NCBI GenBank assembly: GCA_038744685.1
Contig: JBCDMB010000008.1
Location: forward strand, 1-64,000
Reading direction: 5' to 3'
DNA length: 64,000 nt
Source of the DNA: Verrucomicrobiota bacterium
GTDB taxonomy: Bacteria; Verrucomicrobiota; Verrucomicrobiia; Opitutales; Puniceicoccaceae
Each line of letters opens with the position of its first letter. Within the stretch, counting starts at the first letter, position 1. The position numbers and the translations under genes were made by a program. Positions 37,491 to 46,029 of the stretch are shown piece after piece. The notes beneath the pieces were generated by a model. The model was not told the origin of the DNA. It did no database searches and saw only the letters and a list, made by a program, of their open reading frames with translations.

Positions 37491-38798
37491 TCAAGGCTTC
37501 CCGTTCAAAAGGCTGGGCAAAGCCGTGCTCAATGGAGCCCAATAGGTGATCAGCAAAAGAGCCGTGATCATGACGGCGTAGAAGGGAAGCATGGCCCTGG
37601 ATACTTTCGCGATATCGCTCCCACCTACACCCGCTCCGACGAAGAGACAGGTTCCTACGGGCGGAGTCAAAAGCCCGATGCAGAGGTTTGCGATCATGAT
37701 GATCCCAAAATGGACGGGATCGATTCCGAGCGACAAAGCGATTGGCAAAAAGATCGGAGTGAAAATCAAAACCGCAGGGGTCATATCCATAAAGACCCCA
37801 ACGAAAAGCAGGGTCACGTTGATGATCAGTAAGATCACAAGCGGATTCTCCGAAAGCAGCAGGAGAGCCTCGCTGACCTGCTGCGGAACTTGCTCCTGGG
37901 TCAGCAAACGGCTCATTGCATAACTGCTGGCCACCAGGAAAAGCACGATAGCCGTGGTTTTTGCCGCGCGCAGGGTGATCCCGGCCAGATCCCGCAGTTT
38001 GATCTCTCGGTAGAAAACCACTCCCAGCAAAAAGGCCCAAAGCACAGCTATGGACGAGGCTTCTGTAGCGGTGAAGATACCGCCGAGAATCCCTCCGAGA
38101 ACAATCAGAATCAAAAGGAGGCTGGGAAAGGCTCCGAGAAAGGCCTTCGTGAAAGATGAGGTAACAACGGCTGTGCCCGTATCCATTTTCCCATAACCGC
38201 GAACTTTACAGAGAACGAAAGCGACGAGCATGATCCCAAAACCGATAACGATTCCGGGCAAGATCCCTGCCAAAAAGAGGGCCGCGACCGATACGTTCCC
38301 GGCGACGAGAGCGTAGACGATCATGATGTTGCTGGGAGGAATCAGCAATCCGGTGGTTGCCGCCGAGGCCGTGACCGCAATGTTGAAGTCGCGTCCGTAG
38401 CCCTTGCGATTCATCTCTGGAATCAGGGTTCCCCCAATACTGGAAACTGCCGCTACGGCTGATCCGCTGATCGCCCCGAAAAACATACAAGTGAGTGTGT
38501 TGACAAGGGCCAGCCCACCCGGAAGTCGACCGACAATTACCGTAGCGAGTTCGATCAATCGACGGGCCAGTCCCCCACTCCCCATTAGTTCTCCTGCGAG
38601 GATAAAGAACGGGATAGCCAGTAAAGCGAAGCTATCGATCCCGTTGGCTAGGTCGCTGGCAATGACCAGTGGAACGCTATTGTAGTCCAGCGCGAAAGCA
38701 GTGATCAGAGTAACCAGGCCAAGCACGAAGGCGATTGGAACCCGCAAAAAAAGCAAGGTCACAAAGCAGACCAGCATAATCGCAAGCTCTTGAGTCAC
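37491..38798 (-). CDS. dctM: TRAP transporter large permease
   Basis: A 435-aa membrane subunit with about 12 helices of the DctM/UctP type that translocates an acidic solute with sodium symport. Family blocks are LLFLRVPIAFVLGL, AIPFFILAGELMGSGGLARRL, ATTGLLIPPSNIMIVYALVAGNVSVAALFLAGILPG and GIIMIANLCIGLLTPPVGTCLFVG. The start is GTG at 38798: it follows AAGGAGG by 6 bases and overlaps the DctQ stop in a GTGA. The longer open frame upstream is only a shadow of dctQ. It is the third gene of a dctPQM unit under kduI, so the cargo is probably a uronate or unsaturated oligouronide. Confidence 0.95.
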   Translation of the reverse strand: MTQELAIMLVCFVTLLFLRVPIAFVLGLVTLITAFALDYNSVPLVIASDLANGIDSFALLAIPFFILAGELMGSGGLARRLIELATVIVGRLPGGLALVNTLTCMFFGAISGSAVAAVSSIGGTLIPEMNRKGYGRDFNIAVTASAATTGLLIPPSNIMIVYALVAGNVSVAALFLAGILPGIVIGFGIMLVAFVLCKVRGYGKMDTGTAVVTSSFTKAFLGAFPSLLLILIVLGGILGGIFTATEASSIAVLWAFLLGVVFYREIKLRDLAGITLRAAKTTAIVLFLVASSYAMSRLLTQEQVPQQVSEALLLLSENPLVILLIINVTLLFVGVFMDMTPAVLIFTPIFLPIALSLGIDPVHFGIIMIANLCIGLLTPPVGTCLFVGAGVGGSDIAKVSRAMLPFYAVMITALLLITYWAPLSTALPSLLNGKP

Positions 38799-39307
38799 GA
38801 TTCTGCCTCCTTCGCAATCCGGCGTCCAGCGGCAAGGATGGACCCCAAAGACTCCAAAGAGAAAAGTGTGATCAGCAATCCGCTGACCGGCAAGGCGAGG
38901 TAGAACCAACCCTTTGCGATCCCGAGGGCCGGCATCGTTTGTCCGGAATCGAAGCGCTGAACAACCAGCTGCCAACCACCCCAGAGCATGACGAGAAAGG
39001 CGAAGACCGTCACGACGATCCATACTGTGACCTTGGCCCAGCGCTGCAGATCCTTCGACCAAGAGCGAACCACCACATCAAGCCCGAGATGGCGCTCTTC
39101 GCGGCTTGCAAGAGCCGCTCCAAGCAGTACGAGCCAAACCATGAGCAACCGGGCAAGCTCTTCGGACCAAGCGGCTTGGTTCCCAAAAAGGTAGCGGCTC
39201 CCTACCCCCCAGAGAACGTCCACCACTAAAAAGAGAAAGACCGCTACGAGAAGAACTTGGAGAAGGGCGACCAGAGCACGGTTCAATCTGCCAAGGGTAC
39301 GCAACAT
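38795..39307 (-). CDS. dctQ: TRAP transporter small permease
   Basis: A 170-aa four-helix subunit of the TRAP transporter. Helices lie at about 12-32, 48-66, 88-110 and 130-150. WSEELARLLMVWLVLLGAALASREERHLGLDVV is the conserved DctQ block. The ATG at 39307 is 4 bases after the DctP stop, and the gene overlaps dctM by 3 to 4 bases, so all three are translationally coupled. It bridges the periplasmic binding protein and the large permease. Confidence 0.93.
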   Translation of the reverse strand: MLRTLGRLNRALVALLQVLLVAVFLFLVVDVLWGVGSRYLFGNQAAWSEELARLLMVWLVLLGAALASREERHLGLDVVVRSWSKDLQRWAKVTVWIVVTVFAFLVMLWGGWQLVVQRFDSGQTMPALGIAKGWFYLALPVSGLLITLFSLESLGSILAAGRRIAKEAES

Positions 39308-39311
39308 AAAC

Positions 39312-40334
39312 CTAGTTCCCGACCGCTTGGATGCGTTCCACTAGGTCCTTCATAGGGCCAACAGCGTGCTTTTCGCGAACGGATTCGGTTGCATCGACAA
39401 AAGGGGTCAGGTCAGCCTCGAAGATCTCGACGCCTTCTTCCCGCATGACCGCTAGGGCCTCATCCACCCCCGTTCTCCAAGCCTCGCGCTGAAACTCAGT
39501 TGAATCCGCAGCCGCTTGGTGAAACCAGTTTCTCTCCTCCTCATCCAACGAATCCCAGGTTCGCTCCGAAACCATCAAAACATCGGGGATCCGAGAGTGG
39601 TGATCGAAGGTGAAATCCTTCGTCACCTCAAAATGCCGGGATGACACAAAACTCGGTGGATTGTTCTCAGCCCCGTCCACTACCCCCTGTTGGAGAGCCG
39701 TATAAAGCTCCCCCCAGGAAATTGGAGTCGGCGACCCTCCGAGGGCTTCCACCATGTCAATCGCCACAGGATCATTCATGACCCGGATTTTAAGACCTTC
39801 CAAGTCGTCGGGGTGAAGGATGGGTTTGTTCGCGTAAAAGTTCCGGCTTCCCGCATCGTAGTAGCCGATTCCCCGAAAGCCGCTCGGATTTCCGGCAGCA
39901 TTAGTCGCCAGCATTTCAAGCATCTCCTCTCCAAGTTCTCCGTTCAAAACAGCCCAGTAATGATCAGAATCGCGAAAAAGATACGGGAGACTGAAAACCT
40001 TCGCTTCGGGAACAAAACTCCCCAACGTGGCACCTCCCACTTTTGCTGCGTCAAGGGTGCCGGACTGCATCTGTTCAAGAGTCTGTGTTTCGTTGCCGAG
40101 CTGGCCATTGGGAAAGACCTCCATCCGGAAACGACCGTCCGAGTAGAACGCCAGACGCTCTGCAAAACGCTTGATACCCGCGTGGACGGGATGGGATGTC
40201 GGAAGGTTGTGGGCAATCTTCATTTCCCGCACACCGGAACCCGACACGCTCCCGCTAGGACCGATAAACACGAATAAAAGCGAGGCTGCCAGCAAACCGA
40301 TGAGGAACCCGAAAAAGAAGGAAGGTTTGTTCAT
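39312..40334 (-). CDS. dctP: TRAP transporter solute-binding protein
   Basis: A 340-aa periplasmic receptor. ATG at 40334 (MNKPSFFFGFLIGLLAASLLFVF) gives an N-terminal signal or anchor; a TTG at 40358 is an alternative. The DctP fold shows MKIAHNLPTSHPVHAGIKRFAERL, VFPNGQLGNETQTLEQMQSGTLD, and ADLTPFVDATESV. Conserved R in LKIRVMNDP is the arginine that binds the substrate carboxylate in the family, so the ligand is an acid. Its genomic partners, kduI upstream and dctQM downstream, point to uronates. Confidence 0.93.
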   Translation of the reverse strand: MNKPSFFFGFLIGLLAASLLFVFIGPSGSVSGSGVREMKIAHNLPTSHPVHAGIKRFAERLAFYSDGRFRMEVFPNGQLGNETQTLEQMQSGTLDAAKVGGATLGSFVPEAKVFSLPYLFRDSDHYWAVLNGELGEEMLEMLATNAAGNPSGFRGIGYYDAGSRNFYANKPILHPDDLEGLKIRVMNDPVAIDMVEALGGSPTPISWGELYTALQQGVVDGAENNPPSFVSSRHFEVTKDFTFDHHSRIPDVLMVSERTWDSLDEEERNWFHQAAADSTEFQREAWRTGVDEALAVMREEGVEIFEADLTPFVDATESVREKHAVGPMKDLVERIQAVGN

Positions 40335-40361
40335 GGGGAAAATGAGGAAACTAATCAATGG

Positions 40362-40458
40362 GGAGCGGCTGCTTTAGCTGCCGAATATTGTTTCACGGTA
40401 AACCTCCGTTTTTGGACCTCGGCGAGCTCAGTAGAGTCGAGGCTGAAGCAATCGCTCC
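40362..40458. repeat. REPIN-like pair between kduI and dctP
   Basis: GGAGCGGCTGCTTTAGCTGC starts a 24-base unit at 40362-40385 that matches the reverse copy at 27417-27440 exactly. A second, diverged inverted unit lies at about 40437-40458 (minus strand GGAGCGATTGCTTCAGCC). Together they form the same inverted-pair layout as at 27371. Being inside the kduI-dctPQM unit, it may affect mRNA processing or lower expression downstream. Confidence 0.65.
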
Positions 40459-40533
40459 TTTGCCCAAAAAACGGCGGAATCCCAACAAAGGCCTCTGAAA
40501 CATTGATCAAAATAGTGCTTCCTTTACGACGGA

Positions 40534-41367
40534 TTAACGGATTTCAGCCATCGGAATGGGATCCATATCGGTAAACTCTTGGTTTTCCCCACCCATCGCC
40601 CAAACAAATCGGTAATCGGCCGTTCCGGCCCCGCAATGCATGGACCAAGGCGGCGACAACACCGGCTGCAAATTGCGGACGGCCAGATTGCGCGAGGCCT
40701 CGCCCGGTCCCATGAAGTGCATGACGAGATTATCGTCGCTCAAATCAAAATAAGTGTAGACCTCTGATCGCCGAACATGGGTATGAGGCGGAAAGGTGTT
40801 CCAGACCGAACCCGGAGCCATGACCGTAAACCCCATGACCAACTGACAGCTTTGAATGCCTCCCTCGTGGATTTGCTGGTAAATCACCCGTTCGTTTGCC
40901 GTTTCCCGCGATCCTAACTCGACCTTATTTGCATCGGCGACCGTCGCCAAGGCCGTCGGATAATCCGTATGCGCCGGGTAACTGATGATGTAGAAAATCG
41001 CTGCTTCGCTACCTTCGATACTTTCGAAAATTACCTCTTTGGTTCCACGACCGACGTAGAGCGTGTCGCACGAATCCAACCCCCACTGCTCCCCGTCCGT
41101 GGTAATCCTACCTTTACCGCCAAGATTGATTACACCTACTTCGCGGCGCTGGCAGAAAAAGTCCGCTCCCAGCATCTCGCGAGGTCCCTTGAGGGTGAGA
41201 GGCCCATCCACCGGAATCGCCGAGCCGACAATTGTGCGATCGGTCTCCCAATATACCAACCCGCACTTGCCAAACTCAAATAGATCATCGATGAGAAAAG
41301 TCTCACGCAAAACTAGCGTGGACATGTTTTCGAAATCTTCGATACGGGAACTTGGCTTAGTCTTCAT
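40534..41367 (-). CDS. kduI: 5-dehydro-4-deoxy-D-glucuronate isomerase
   Basis: A 277-aa KduI, the usual length of about 278. It isomerises 5-keto-4-deoxyuronate, the product of unsaturated uronyl hydrolases, to 3-deoxy-D-glycero-2,5-hexodiulosonate in the cytoplasm. The cupin metal site is in PPHTHVRRSEVYTYFDL (two H and the E), and the later H is in WSMHCGAGTADYRFVWAMGGEN. VDGPLTLKGPREMLGADFF and the end EFTDMDPI are family signatures. It is divergent from the IclR regulator and lies upstream of dctPQM. GH105 on the other arm would supply its substrate. kduD is not seen nearby. Confidence 0.96.
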   Translation of the reverse strand: MKTKPSSRIEDFENMSTLVLRETFLIDDLFEFGKCGLVYWETDRTIVGSAIPVDGPLTLKGPREMLGADFFCQRREVGVINLGGKGRITTDGEQWGLDSCDTLYVGRGTKEVIFESIEGSEAAIFYIISYPAHTDYPTALATVADANKVELGSRETANERVIYQQIHEGGIQSCQLVMGFTVMAPGSVWNTFPPHTHVRRSEVYTYFDLSDDNLVMHFMGPGEASRNLAVRNLQPVLSPPWSMHCGAGTADYRFVWAMGGENQEFTDMDPIPMAEIR

Positions 41368-41423
41368 GGGGTTTGGTTAAGACATGGACAATTGCGTTGA
41401 CAAATCCTATGGTCAATCTTGAA

Positions 41424-41459
41424 TGTTCATTATCGAACAGTTTTGTTCATATCTGAACA
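41424..41459. promoter_or_regulatory. Tandem palindromic operators in the kduI-iclR intergenic region
   Basis: Two 16-base dyads, TGTTCATTATCGAACA (41424-41439) and TGTTCATATCTGAACA (41444-41459), are spaced 20 bases centre to centre, two helical turns. They end 4 bases before the IclR ATG at 41464. A TTGACA at 41397-41402 could be a -35 element. IclR proteins bind such dyads as dimers or tetramers, so autorepression and control of the divergent kduI arm are inferred. Confidence 0.7.
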
Positions 41460-41463
41460 GTCT

Positions 41464-42219
41464 ATGAGTGCCCCGCTTTCCGAGAAATACCAAGTCCCGA
41501 GCGTCGAAAGTGCCTGTCGAATGCTAAGAGCGGTCTGTGAAGCGGATCGACCCATGAGCATTCCTGAGCTCACTTCACCATGCGAAACCTCCCGGACAAC
41601 CGCAATCCGGATCGCATCCTCCCTCTGCAACAACGGTTTCCTGAGTCGGAACAACGAGGGAAAGCTGATTCCCGGAGAGGTTATGCGGGTATTGGGAAGC
41701 CGGATGCAAAACAAGTCGGATCTACGCGAACGTGCCATACCTGCTCTCCAGAAGTTGGCCCAGGCCGTCGGTGAAACCACCCACTTGGCAATCCCACTTG
41801 AAACCCACTGTCTTTTGCAGGAAGTGGTCGACAGCCCACAGCTCGTACGCGTAGCCTCCCGCCCTGGAACGCTCATCGATTACCATTGCTCAGCGACCGG
41901 AAAGTCCATTCTCGCTTTCCGCGGAGATCTACTTCTGGTCCTCCGGCAAAGCATGGAACTCGTTCCGCGCACTGAGAATTCCATCATCGACTGGGAGGCC
42001 TTCGACGAAGCACTCGGGCAGATCCGCAAGCGGGGCTACGCAATCGATGAAGAAGAATACCACAAGGGGATTCGTTGCGTTGGCGCTCCCATCACCGATT
42101 CCTCGGGAATCGTAGTTGCGGCGATCGGCACCACGGGAACGACCAACCGTCTGACTAAAAAGCGCATTTCTGCGGTGGCAAAGCTGGTTCTGGCCACAGC
42201 CAAGAGCCTCAGCGGCTGA
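41464..42219 (+). CDS. IclR family transcriptional regulator
   Basis: A 251-aa regulator. A winged helix-turn-helix (about 8-75) carries VESACRMLRAVCEADRPMSIPELTSPCETSRTTAIRIASSLCNNGFL, and the effector domain includes YHCSATGKSILAF (the ligand-loop S and T) and RKRGYAIDEEEYHKGIRCVGAPI. The ATG at 41464 is chosen because the upstream open frame crosses the operator. It separates the two arms of a uronate locus (kduI-dctPQM and GH105-BNR-DUF4861). KdgR, an IclR protein, controls oligogalacturonide genes in enterobacteria, so a similar role with keto-deoxy-gluconate-like ligands is inferred. Confidence 0.94.
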   Translation: MSAPLSEKYQVPSVESACRMLRAVCEADRPMSIPELTSPCETSRTTAIRIASSLCNNGFLSRNNEGKLIPGEVMRVLGSRMQNKSDLRERAIPALQKLAQAVGETTHLAIPLETHCLLQEVVDSPQLVRVASRPGTLIDYHCSATGKSILAFRGDLLLVLRQSMELVPRTENSIIDWEAFDEALGQIRKRGYAIDEEEYHKGIRCVGAPITDSSGIVVAAIGTTGTTNRLTKKRISAVAKLVLATAKSLSG

Positions 42220-42261
42220 ATACTCCATCGCCCGACCCAAACTAAGAGACAGCAAAACCCC

Positions 42262-43491
42262 ATGAACCAAACCCTATTCATCTCCGGCCTTTTCGCCTTC
42301 GTAGCCTCCACTCTGCTCTATTCCGAAAGCCATACTCCGGAATCCGTGAAAGCCCTCACAGGAAAGGTAGCCGATTGGCAGATCGAGGTTTTTGAAAATG
42401 CCCAAGATTTCCGTGCTGTTGCCGCGGGTCGAAAACGCTTTTTAGAAAAAAAGGGACTCGAGCCAGAGAAGTGGCACGACCTCACGTGGCACAACGCAGC
42501 TCTATACGCGGGTCTCAACCACTTTCGAAGGATCGCCGACAATCCGGAAGCCTATACCGACTTCCTGAAGGAGATCGGCAAACGCAACCAATGGAGACTC
42601 CACAACCGCCCCTACCACGCAGATGACCACGCTGTGGGCCAAATGTATCTTTCTCTGTATGAAGAATTCGGAGACGATGGGATGATTAGCCCAACCCGCG
42701 AGAGTTTCGACCGGATTCTGCAAAGGCCAAAAACCGGATCACTGCTTTGGATGACAAGGGAGGACAAAAAGGCTGGACGCTACACGGACTCTCACAGTCG
42801 TTGGGGATGGTGCGACGCTCTTTTCATGGCTCCTCCGGTATGGGCCCGCCTTGCAAAGGTGACGGGTCAACAGGGGTATCTTGATTTTATGGACCAGGAG
42901 TATCACGCCACCTATGACCTTCTTTGGGATGAGGAGGAAGGGCTATTCTGGCGCGACTCTTCATTCTTCCCCAGGCGAGAAAAGAACGGGGAGAAGCTGT
43001 TTTGGGCACGGGGAAACGGCTGGGTGATCGGCGGGCTTGCAATGATGATGCCGGACCTTCCCGAGGAGTGGGAAGGCCGAACCTTCTACACTGAACTCTT
43101 TCAGCAGATGGCAGAGAGTTTCAAGGATTCCCAGCGGTCCGACGGCACCTGGAGCATGGGGTTGCTCGGGGACGAAACAGACTACCCAATCAAGGAAAGC
43201 AGTGGAACCTCGTTTATCACCTTTGGACTCGCGTGGGGAGTTAATAACGGTTTGCTGGAACGTGAGGTTTATGAACCGGTTATCCTCAAAGCGTGGAGCG
43301 CATTGGATGAATGCGTGACCCCCGAGGGACTTCTCGGCTATGTTCAGCCAGTAGGAGCAGCACCCGGAGATTCATTTCCCGATAGGACAGAGGTTTACGG
43401 TGTGGGTGCGTTCCTCGCTGCCGGGACCGAAGTCTACCTCATGCTTTTGAGTGATCAGCGTCCAGAGACTCCGACAGATGATACCCTCTGA
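42262..43491 (+). CDS. Glycoside hydrolase family 105 (unsaturated uronyl hydrolase)
   Basis: A 409-aa secreted GH105 that removes the unsaturated 4-deoxyuronate left by polysaccharide lyases. Residues 1 to about 22 are the signal peptide. The (alpha/alpha)6 barrel shows NRPYHADDHAVGQMYLSLY (D in the active site), DSHSRWGWCDALFMAPPVWARLAKVTG, FWARGNGWVIGGLAMMM and IKESSGTSFITFGLAWG. The family acts on ulvan and rhamnogalacturonan products. The start ATG is 43 bases after iclR; the next gene follows by 14 bases, so the four genes 41464-45800 form one operon. Its product is the KduI substrate. Confidence 0.93.
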   Translation: MNQTLFISGLFAFVASTLLYSESHTPESVKALTGKVADWQIEVFENAQDFRAVAAGRKRFLEKKGLEPEKWHDLTWHNAALYAGLNHFRRIADNPEAYTDFLKEIGKRNQWRLHNRPYHADDHAVGQMYLSLYEEFGDDGMISPTRESFDRILQRPKTGSLLWMTREDKKAGRYTDSHSRWGWCDALFMAPPVWARLAKVTGQQGYLDFMDQEYHATYDLLWDEEEGLFWRDSSFFPRREKNGEKLFWARGNGWVIGGLAMMMPDLPEEWEGRTFYTELFQQMAESFKDSQRSDGTWSMGLLGDETDYPIKESSGTSFITFGLAWGVNNGLLEREVYEPVILKAWSALDECVTPEGLLGYVQPVGAAPGDSFPDRTEVYGVGAFLAAGTEVYLMLLSDQRPETPTDDTL

Positions 43492-43505
43492 ATCTACCCC
43501 TAAGA

Positions 43506-44897
43506 ATGCCTTTCTCTCTTCCCATGGAAAAGAACCTCCGCAGTTTTTACATCGTCCTCCTAGCCCTCGCTTTCGGAAGCGGCCTATCCGCGGAGCGCCC
43601 GCCGAATCCAGATCGCAAAGCCGAATATGACCGCACAGCCGACCCGCATGATTTCACTGTTTTCATGGAAGAAGGTGGGTGGTGCTGGTTTCAAGATCCA
43701 CGGGCAATCATTCACGGCGGCAATCTTTTCATCGGCTCGATCAAAGGCAGTGGCACCGGAGACGCGCTGATCGGAGTCTATGATCTCGAGGCCAGGAAAC
43801 CACTCGGAATCTTCGTCGCTCGAAAACACTTCCAGCGGGACGACCACAACTCCCCAGTCTTTATCAGAAGGCCGGATGGTAGCCTCTTGGCGACCTATGC
43901 CAAACACCACAAAGACAAATTCCACTACTCGCGGATTCTCGACTCAGACAACCCGCTGGCTTGGGGCGAGGAGTTTAAGCACAAACGCAACTCACCCAAC
44001 AAAAAGGACCGAGTCACTTACATGAATCTCTACGAGATGACCAACGAGGGACTGCTCTACAACTTTTACCGTGGCATTGACTACAATCCGACCTTTGTTA
44101 CCTCTGCCGATTATGGCGAGACTTGGAGCGAGCCGGTCCACTTCTTCGCCAGCGAAGGCAGCAAGCGAAACCGTCCGTACCTCCGTTACGCAGGAAACGG
44201 CGAAGACATCATACACCTCAGTGCTACCAACGCTCACCCGCGAAGTTTCAGAAACAACCTCTACCATGCGGTCTTCAAGGACGGAAAGTTCTACAAGGCC
44301 GACGGCACCTTCATCAAAGACCTAGAGCAAGACGGGCCATTATTGCCGAGCGAAGCAGAAGTAGTCTATGCAAGCACGGGACCAGATCGGAAACCAGAAG
44401 GAGCGGATAGTTTTCCCGGAGCCGCTTGGACCAGTGCCATCGAGTTGGACGCCGATGGGCATCCCCATATGGCCTATTCCGTCCATAACAGTAACGAAGA
44501 TATCCGTTACCGTCTCGCCTCTTGGGATGGCGATCAGTGGACCGATCGCGAGATCGCTTACGGGGGAAACTGCCTCTATGCGCGGGAGTCGAGTTACAGC
44601 GGACTCGTAACCATGGACCCAGTTGACCCGACCTTGGTTTTCATCTCGAGCGACGTGGATCCTTCGACTGGAGAAGACACCGGAGGGAAACACGAGATCT
44701 ACCGCGCCAAGATCGGGCCTGAGGACAATATTTCTACCATTGAGTGGCAAGCAGTCACAGAAAACTCTCCCGTGCGCAACATACGTCCGATGATCCTGCG
44801 CGAAGACAATAGGCGGATCGCGCTGTGGCAGCGTGGCGACTTCGTCGACTTTACAAACTATCAGCTTGATACCGTCGGATTCGTTGAAAACACCTAA
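43506..44897 (+). CDS. BNR-4 beta-propeller protein, polysaccharide lyase candidate
   Basis: A 463-aa secreted propeller (signal to about residue 29; a second ATG at 43524). The BNR_4 family (PF15892) opens with EEGGWCWFQDPRAIIHGGNLFIGSIKGSG; H114-N115 and H134 lie 20 residues apart in DDHNSPVFIRRPDGSLLATYAKHH, and ADYGETWSEP is an Asp-box. Ulvan lyases of families PL24/PL25 belong to this fold and use two active-site histidines at about this spacing, so a lyase supplying unsaturated uronate ends to GH105 fits. It is 14 bases after GH105. Alternatives are a non-catalytic binding propeller or a different substrate such as rhamnogalacturonan. Confidence 0.8.
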   Translation: MPFSLPMEKNLRSFYIVLLALAFGSGLSAERPPNPDRKAEYDRTADPHDFTVFMEEGGWCWFQDPRAIIHGGNLFIGSIKGSGTGDALIGVYDLEARKPLGIFVARKHFQRDDHNSPVFIRRPDGSLLATYAKHHKDKFHYSRILDSDNPLAWGEEFKHKRNSPNKKDRVTYMNLYEMTNEGLLYNFYRGIDYNPTFVTSADYGETWSEPVHFFASEGSKRNRPYLRYAGNGEDIIHLSATNAHPRSFRNNLYHAVFKDGKFYKADGTFIKDLEQDGPLLPSEAEVVYASTGPDRKPEGADSFPGAAWTSAIELDADGHPHMAYSVHNSNEDIRYRLASWDGDQWTDREIAYGGNCLYARESSYSGLVTMDPVDPTLVFISSDVDPSTGEDTGGKHEIYRAKIGPEDNISTIEWQAVTENSPVRNIRPMILREDNRRIALWQRGDFVDFTNYQLDTVGFVENT

Positions 44898-44912
44898 CAG
44901 GATCTAAAACTA

Positions 44913-45800
44913 ATGAACAAATTCCCCGCCCTTTCCCTTACGTTTGTCTTCTCAATCAGCAGCTTTGCTGCTCCCTATGCGCTTTCCAACGCTGTCCCGC
45001 CAACAACATCCACTAAGCCACAGACCTATGCGCGCTTTGTGCCAGAACGGCAGGATGACTTTGCTTGGGAGAACGACAAGATCGCCTTCCGTGCGTATGG
45101 TCCGGCTTCACGACAGGGAGTCGAGAACAGTGGCTTCGACGCCTGGCTCAAGCGGGTAGACTACCCGATCATAGACAAATGGTACGCCCAAAACGCTGCG
45201 GGAAAGTCCTACCACAAGGATCACGGAGAAGGGCTGGACAACTACAAGGTCGGAGCAAGTGCCGGGGTGGGTGGCACCGGACTCTGGCTGAAAGGCAAGC
45301 GCGAACCCCTCGAGGCTTTCATCGAATACGAGATTATCGAAGTCGCTCCGGAACGTAGCCGGTTCAGACTTTTCTACGAACGTGAAGTAGGAGGTGCTCT
45401 CTACCGCGAGGAGAAGACTATTACTATTGAGCTAGGCAACCGCCTCTTCCAAGTCGAGAGCGTCTTCCACAAAGATGGTGAAATCGCTGCAAACCTGCCC
45501 ATTTGCGTTGGCCTGACCACCCACGAAGGTAAAGCGGAAACCTTCTTCAACGAAGAAAACGGCTGGATCGCCACCTGGGAGAAAATCGGGGAAAGTGAAC
45601 TCGGCACTGGGGCGAGGATGGATCCCGACCAGCTAGACGGTATCGAAATTATTGACTCCAAAAAACCGGACGAAAGCCATATTTTCCTCCTCTCCCACAC
45701 AGATGAAAACGGCCGATTGGCCTACGAAGCGGGCTACGGCTGGAAGAAGGCAGGCGAAATCACCTCAACGGAAGAGTGGCGTGATTACCTCAACAGATAG
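44913..45800 (+). CDS. DUF4861 family protein
   Basis: A 295-aa secreted protein (signal to about residue 20). The family is recognised from RFVPERQDDFAWENDKIAFRAYGPASRQGVENSGFDAWLKRVDYPIIDKWY and KSYHKDHGEGLDNYKVG. DUF4861 proteins are beta-sandwiches found in pectin- and ulvan-degradation loci of Bacteroidota and Verrucomicrobiota; a lyase or uronate-binding role has been proposed in such settings but is not proven. It ends the IclR-GH105-BNR operon, 15 bases after the propeller protein. Nothing in the sequence fixes its reaction. Confidence 0.8.
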   Translation: MNKFPALSLTFVFSISSFAAPYALSNAVPPTTSTKPQTYARFVPERQDDFAWENDKIAFRAYGPASRQGVENSGFDAWLKRVDYPIIDKWYAQNAAGKSYHKDHGEGLDNYKVGASAGVGGTGLWLKGKREPLEAFIEYEIIEVAPERSRFRLFYEREVGGALYREEKTITIELGNRLFQVESVFHKDGEIAANLPICVGLTTHEGKAETFFNEENGWIATWEKIGESELGTGARMDPDQLDGIEIIDSKKPDESHIFLLSHTDENGRLAYEAGYGWKKAGEITSTEEWRDYLNR

Positions 45801-46029
45801 CCTCTCCTCGGCTCAGACATTCAATACCATGGAATTCCCCACACGGGGGGCTGTCTCCCTGAAAATGGAATTCTGGGAGCTTATCTCCGCCGTCGTATAC
45901 CACCAGGCCGCCAAAAACGTCATGTGGACTTCAAAACTCCAGACGTTTTCACGTATCAAAGGCTTGGGACTAAGTGTTCATAAAACCATATCAATCAATG
46001 AGATGAGGAGGCACTTTTCAGAGGTAAAC

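Noticed and set aside
37440-37832. Plus-strand frame of 130 codons
   Set aside because: It is antisense to dctM and rich in charged residues without family features.
38799-39062. N-terminal extension of the DctM frame
   Set aside because: It is an out-of-frame shadow of dctQ; GTG 38798 with AAGGAGG and the normal DctM length decide the start.
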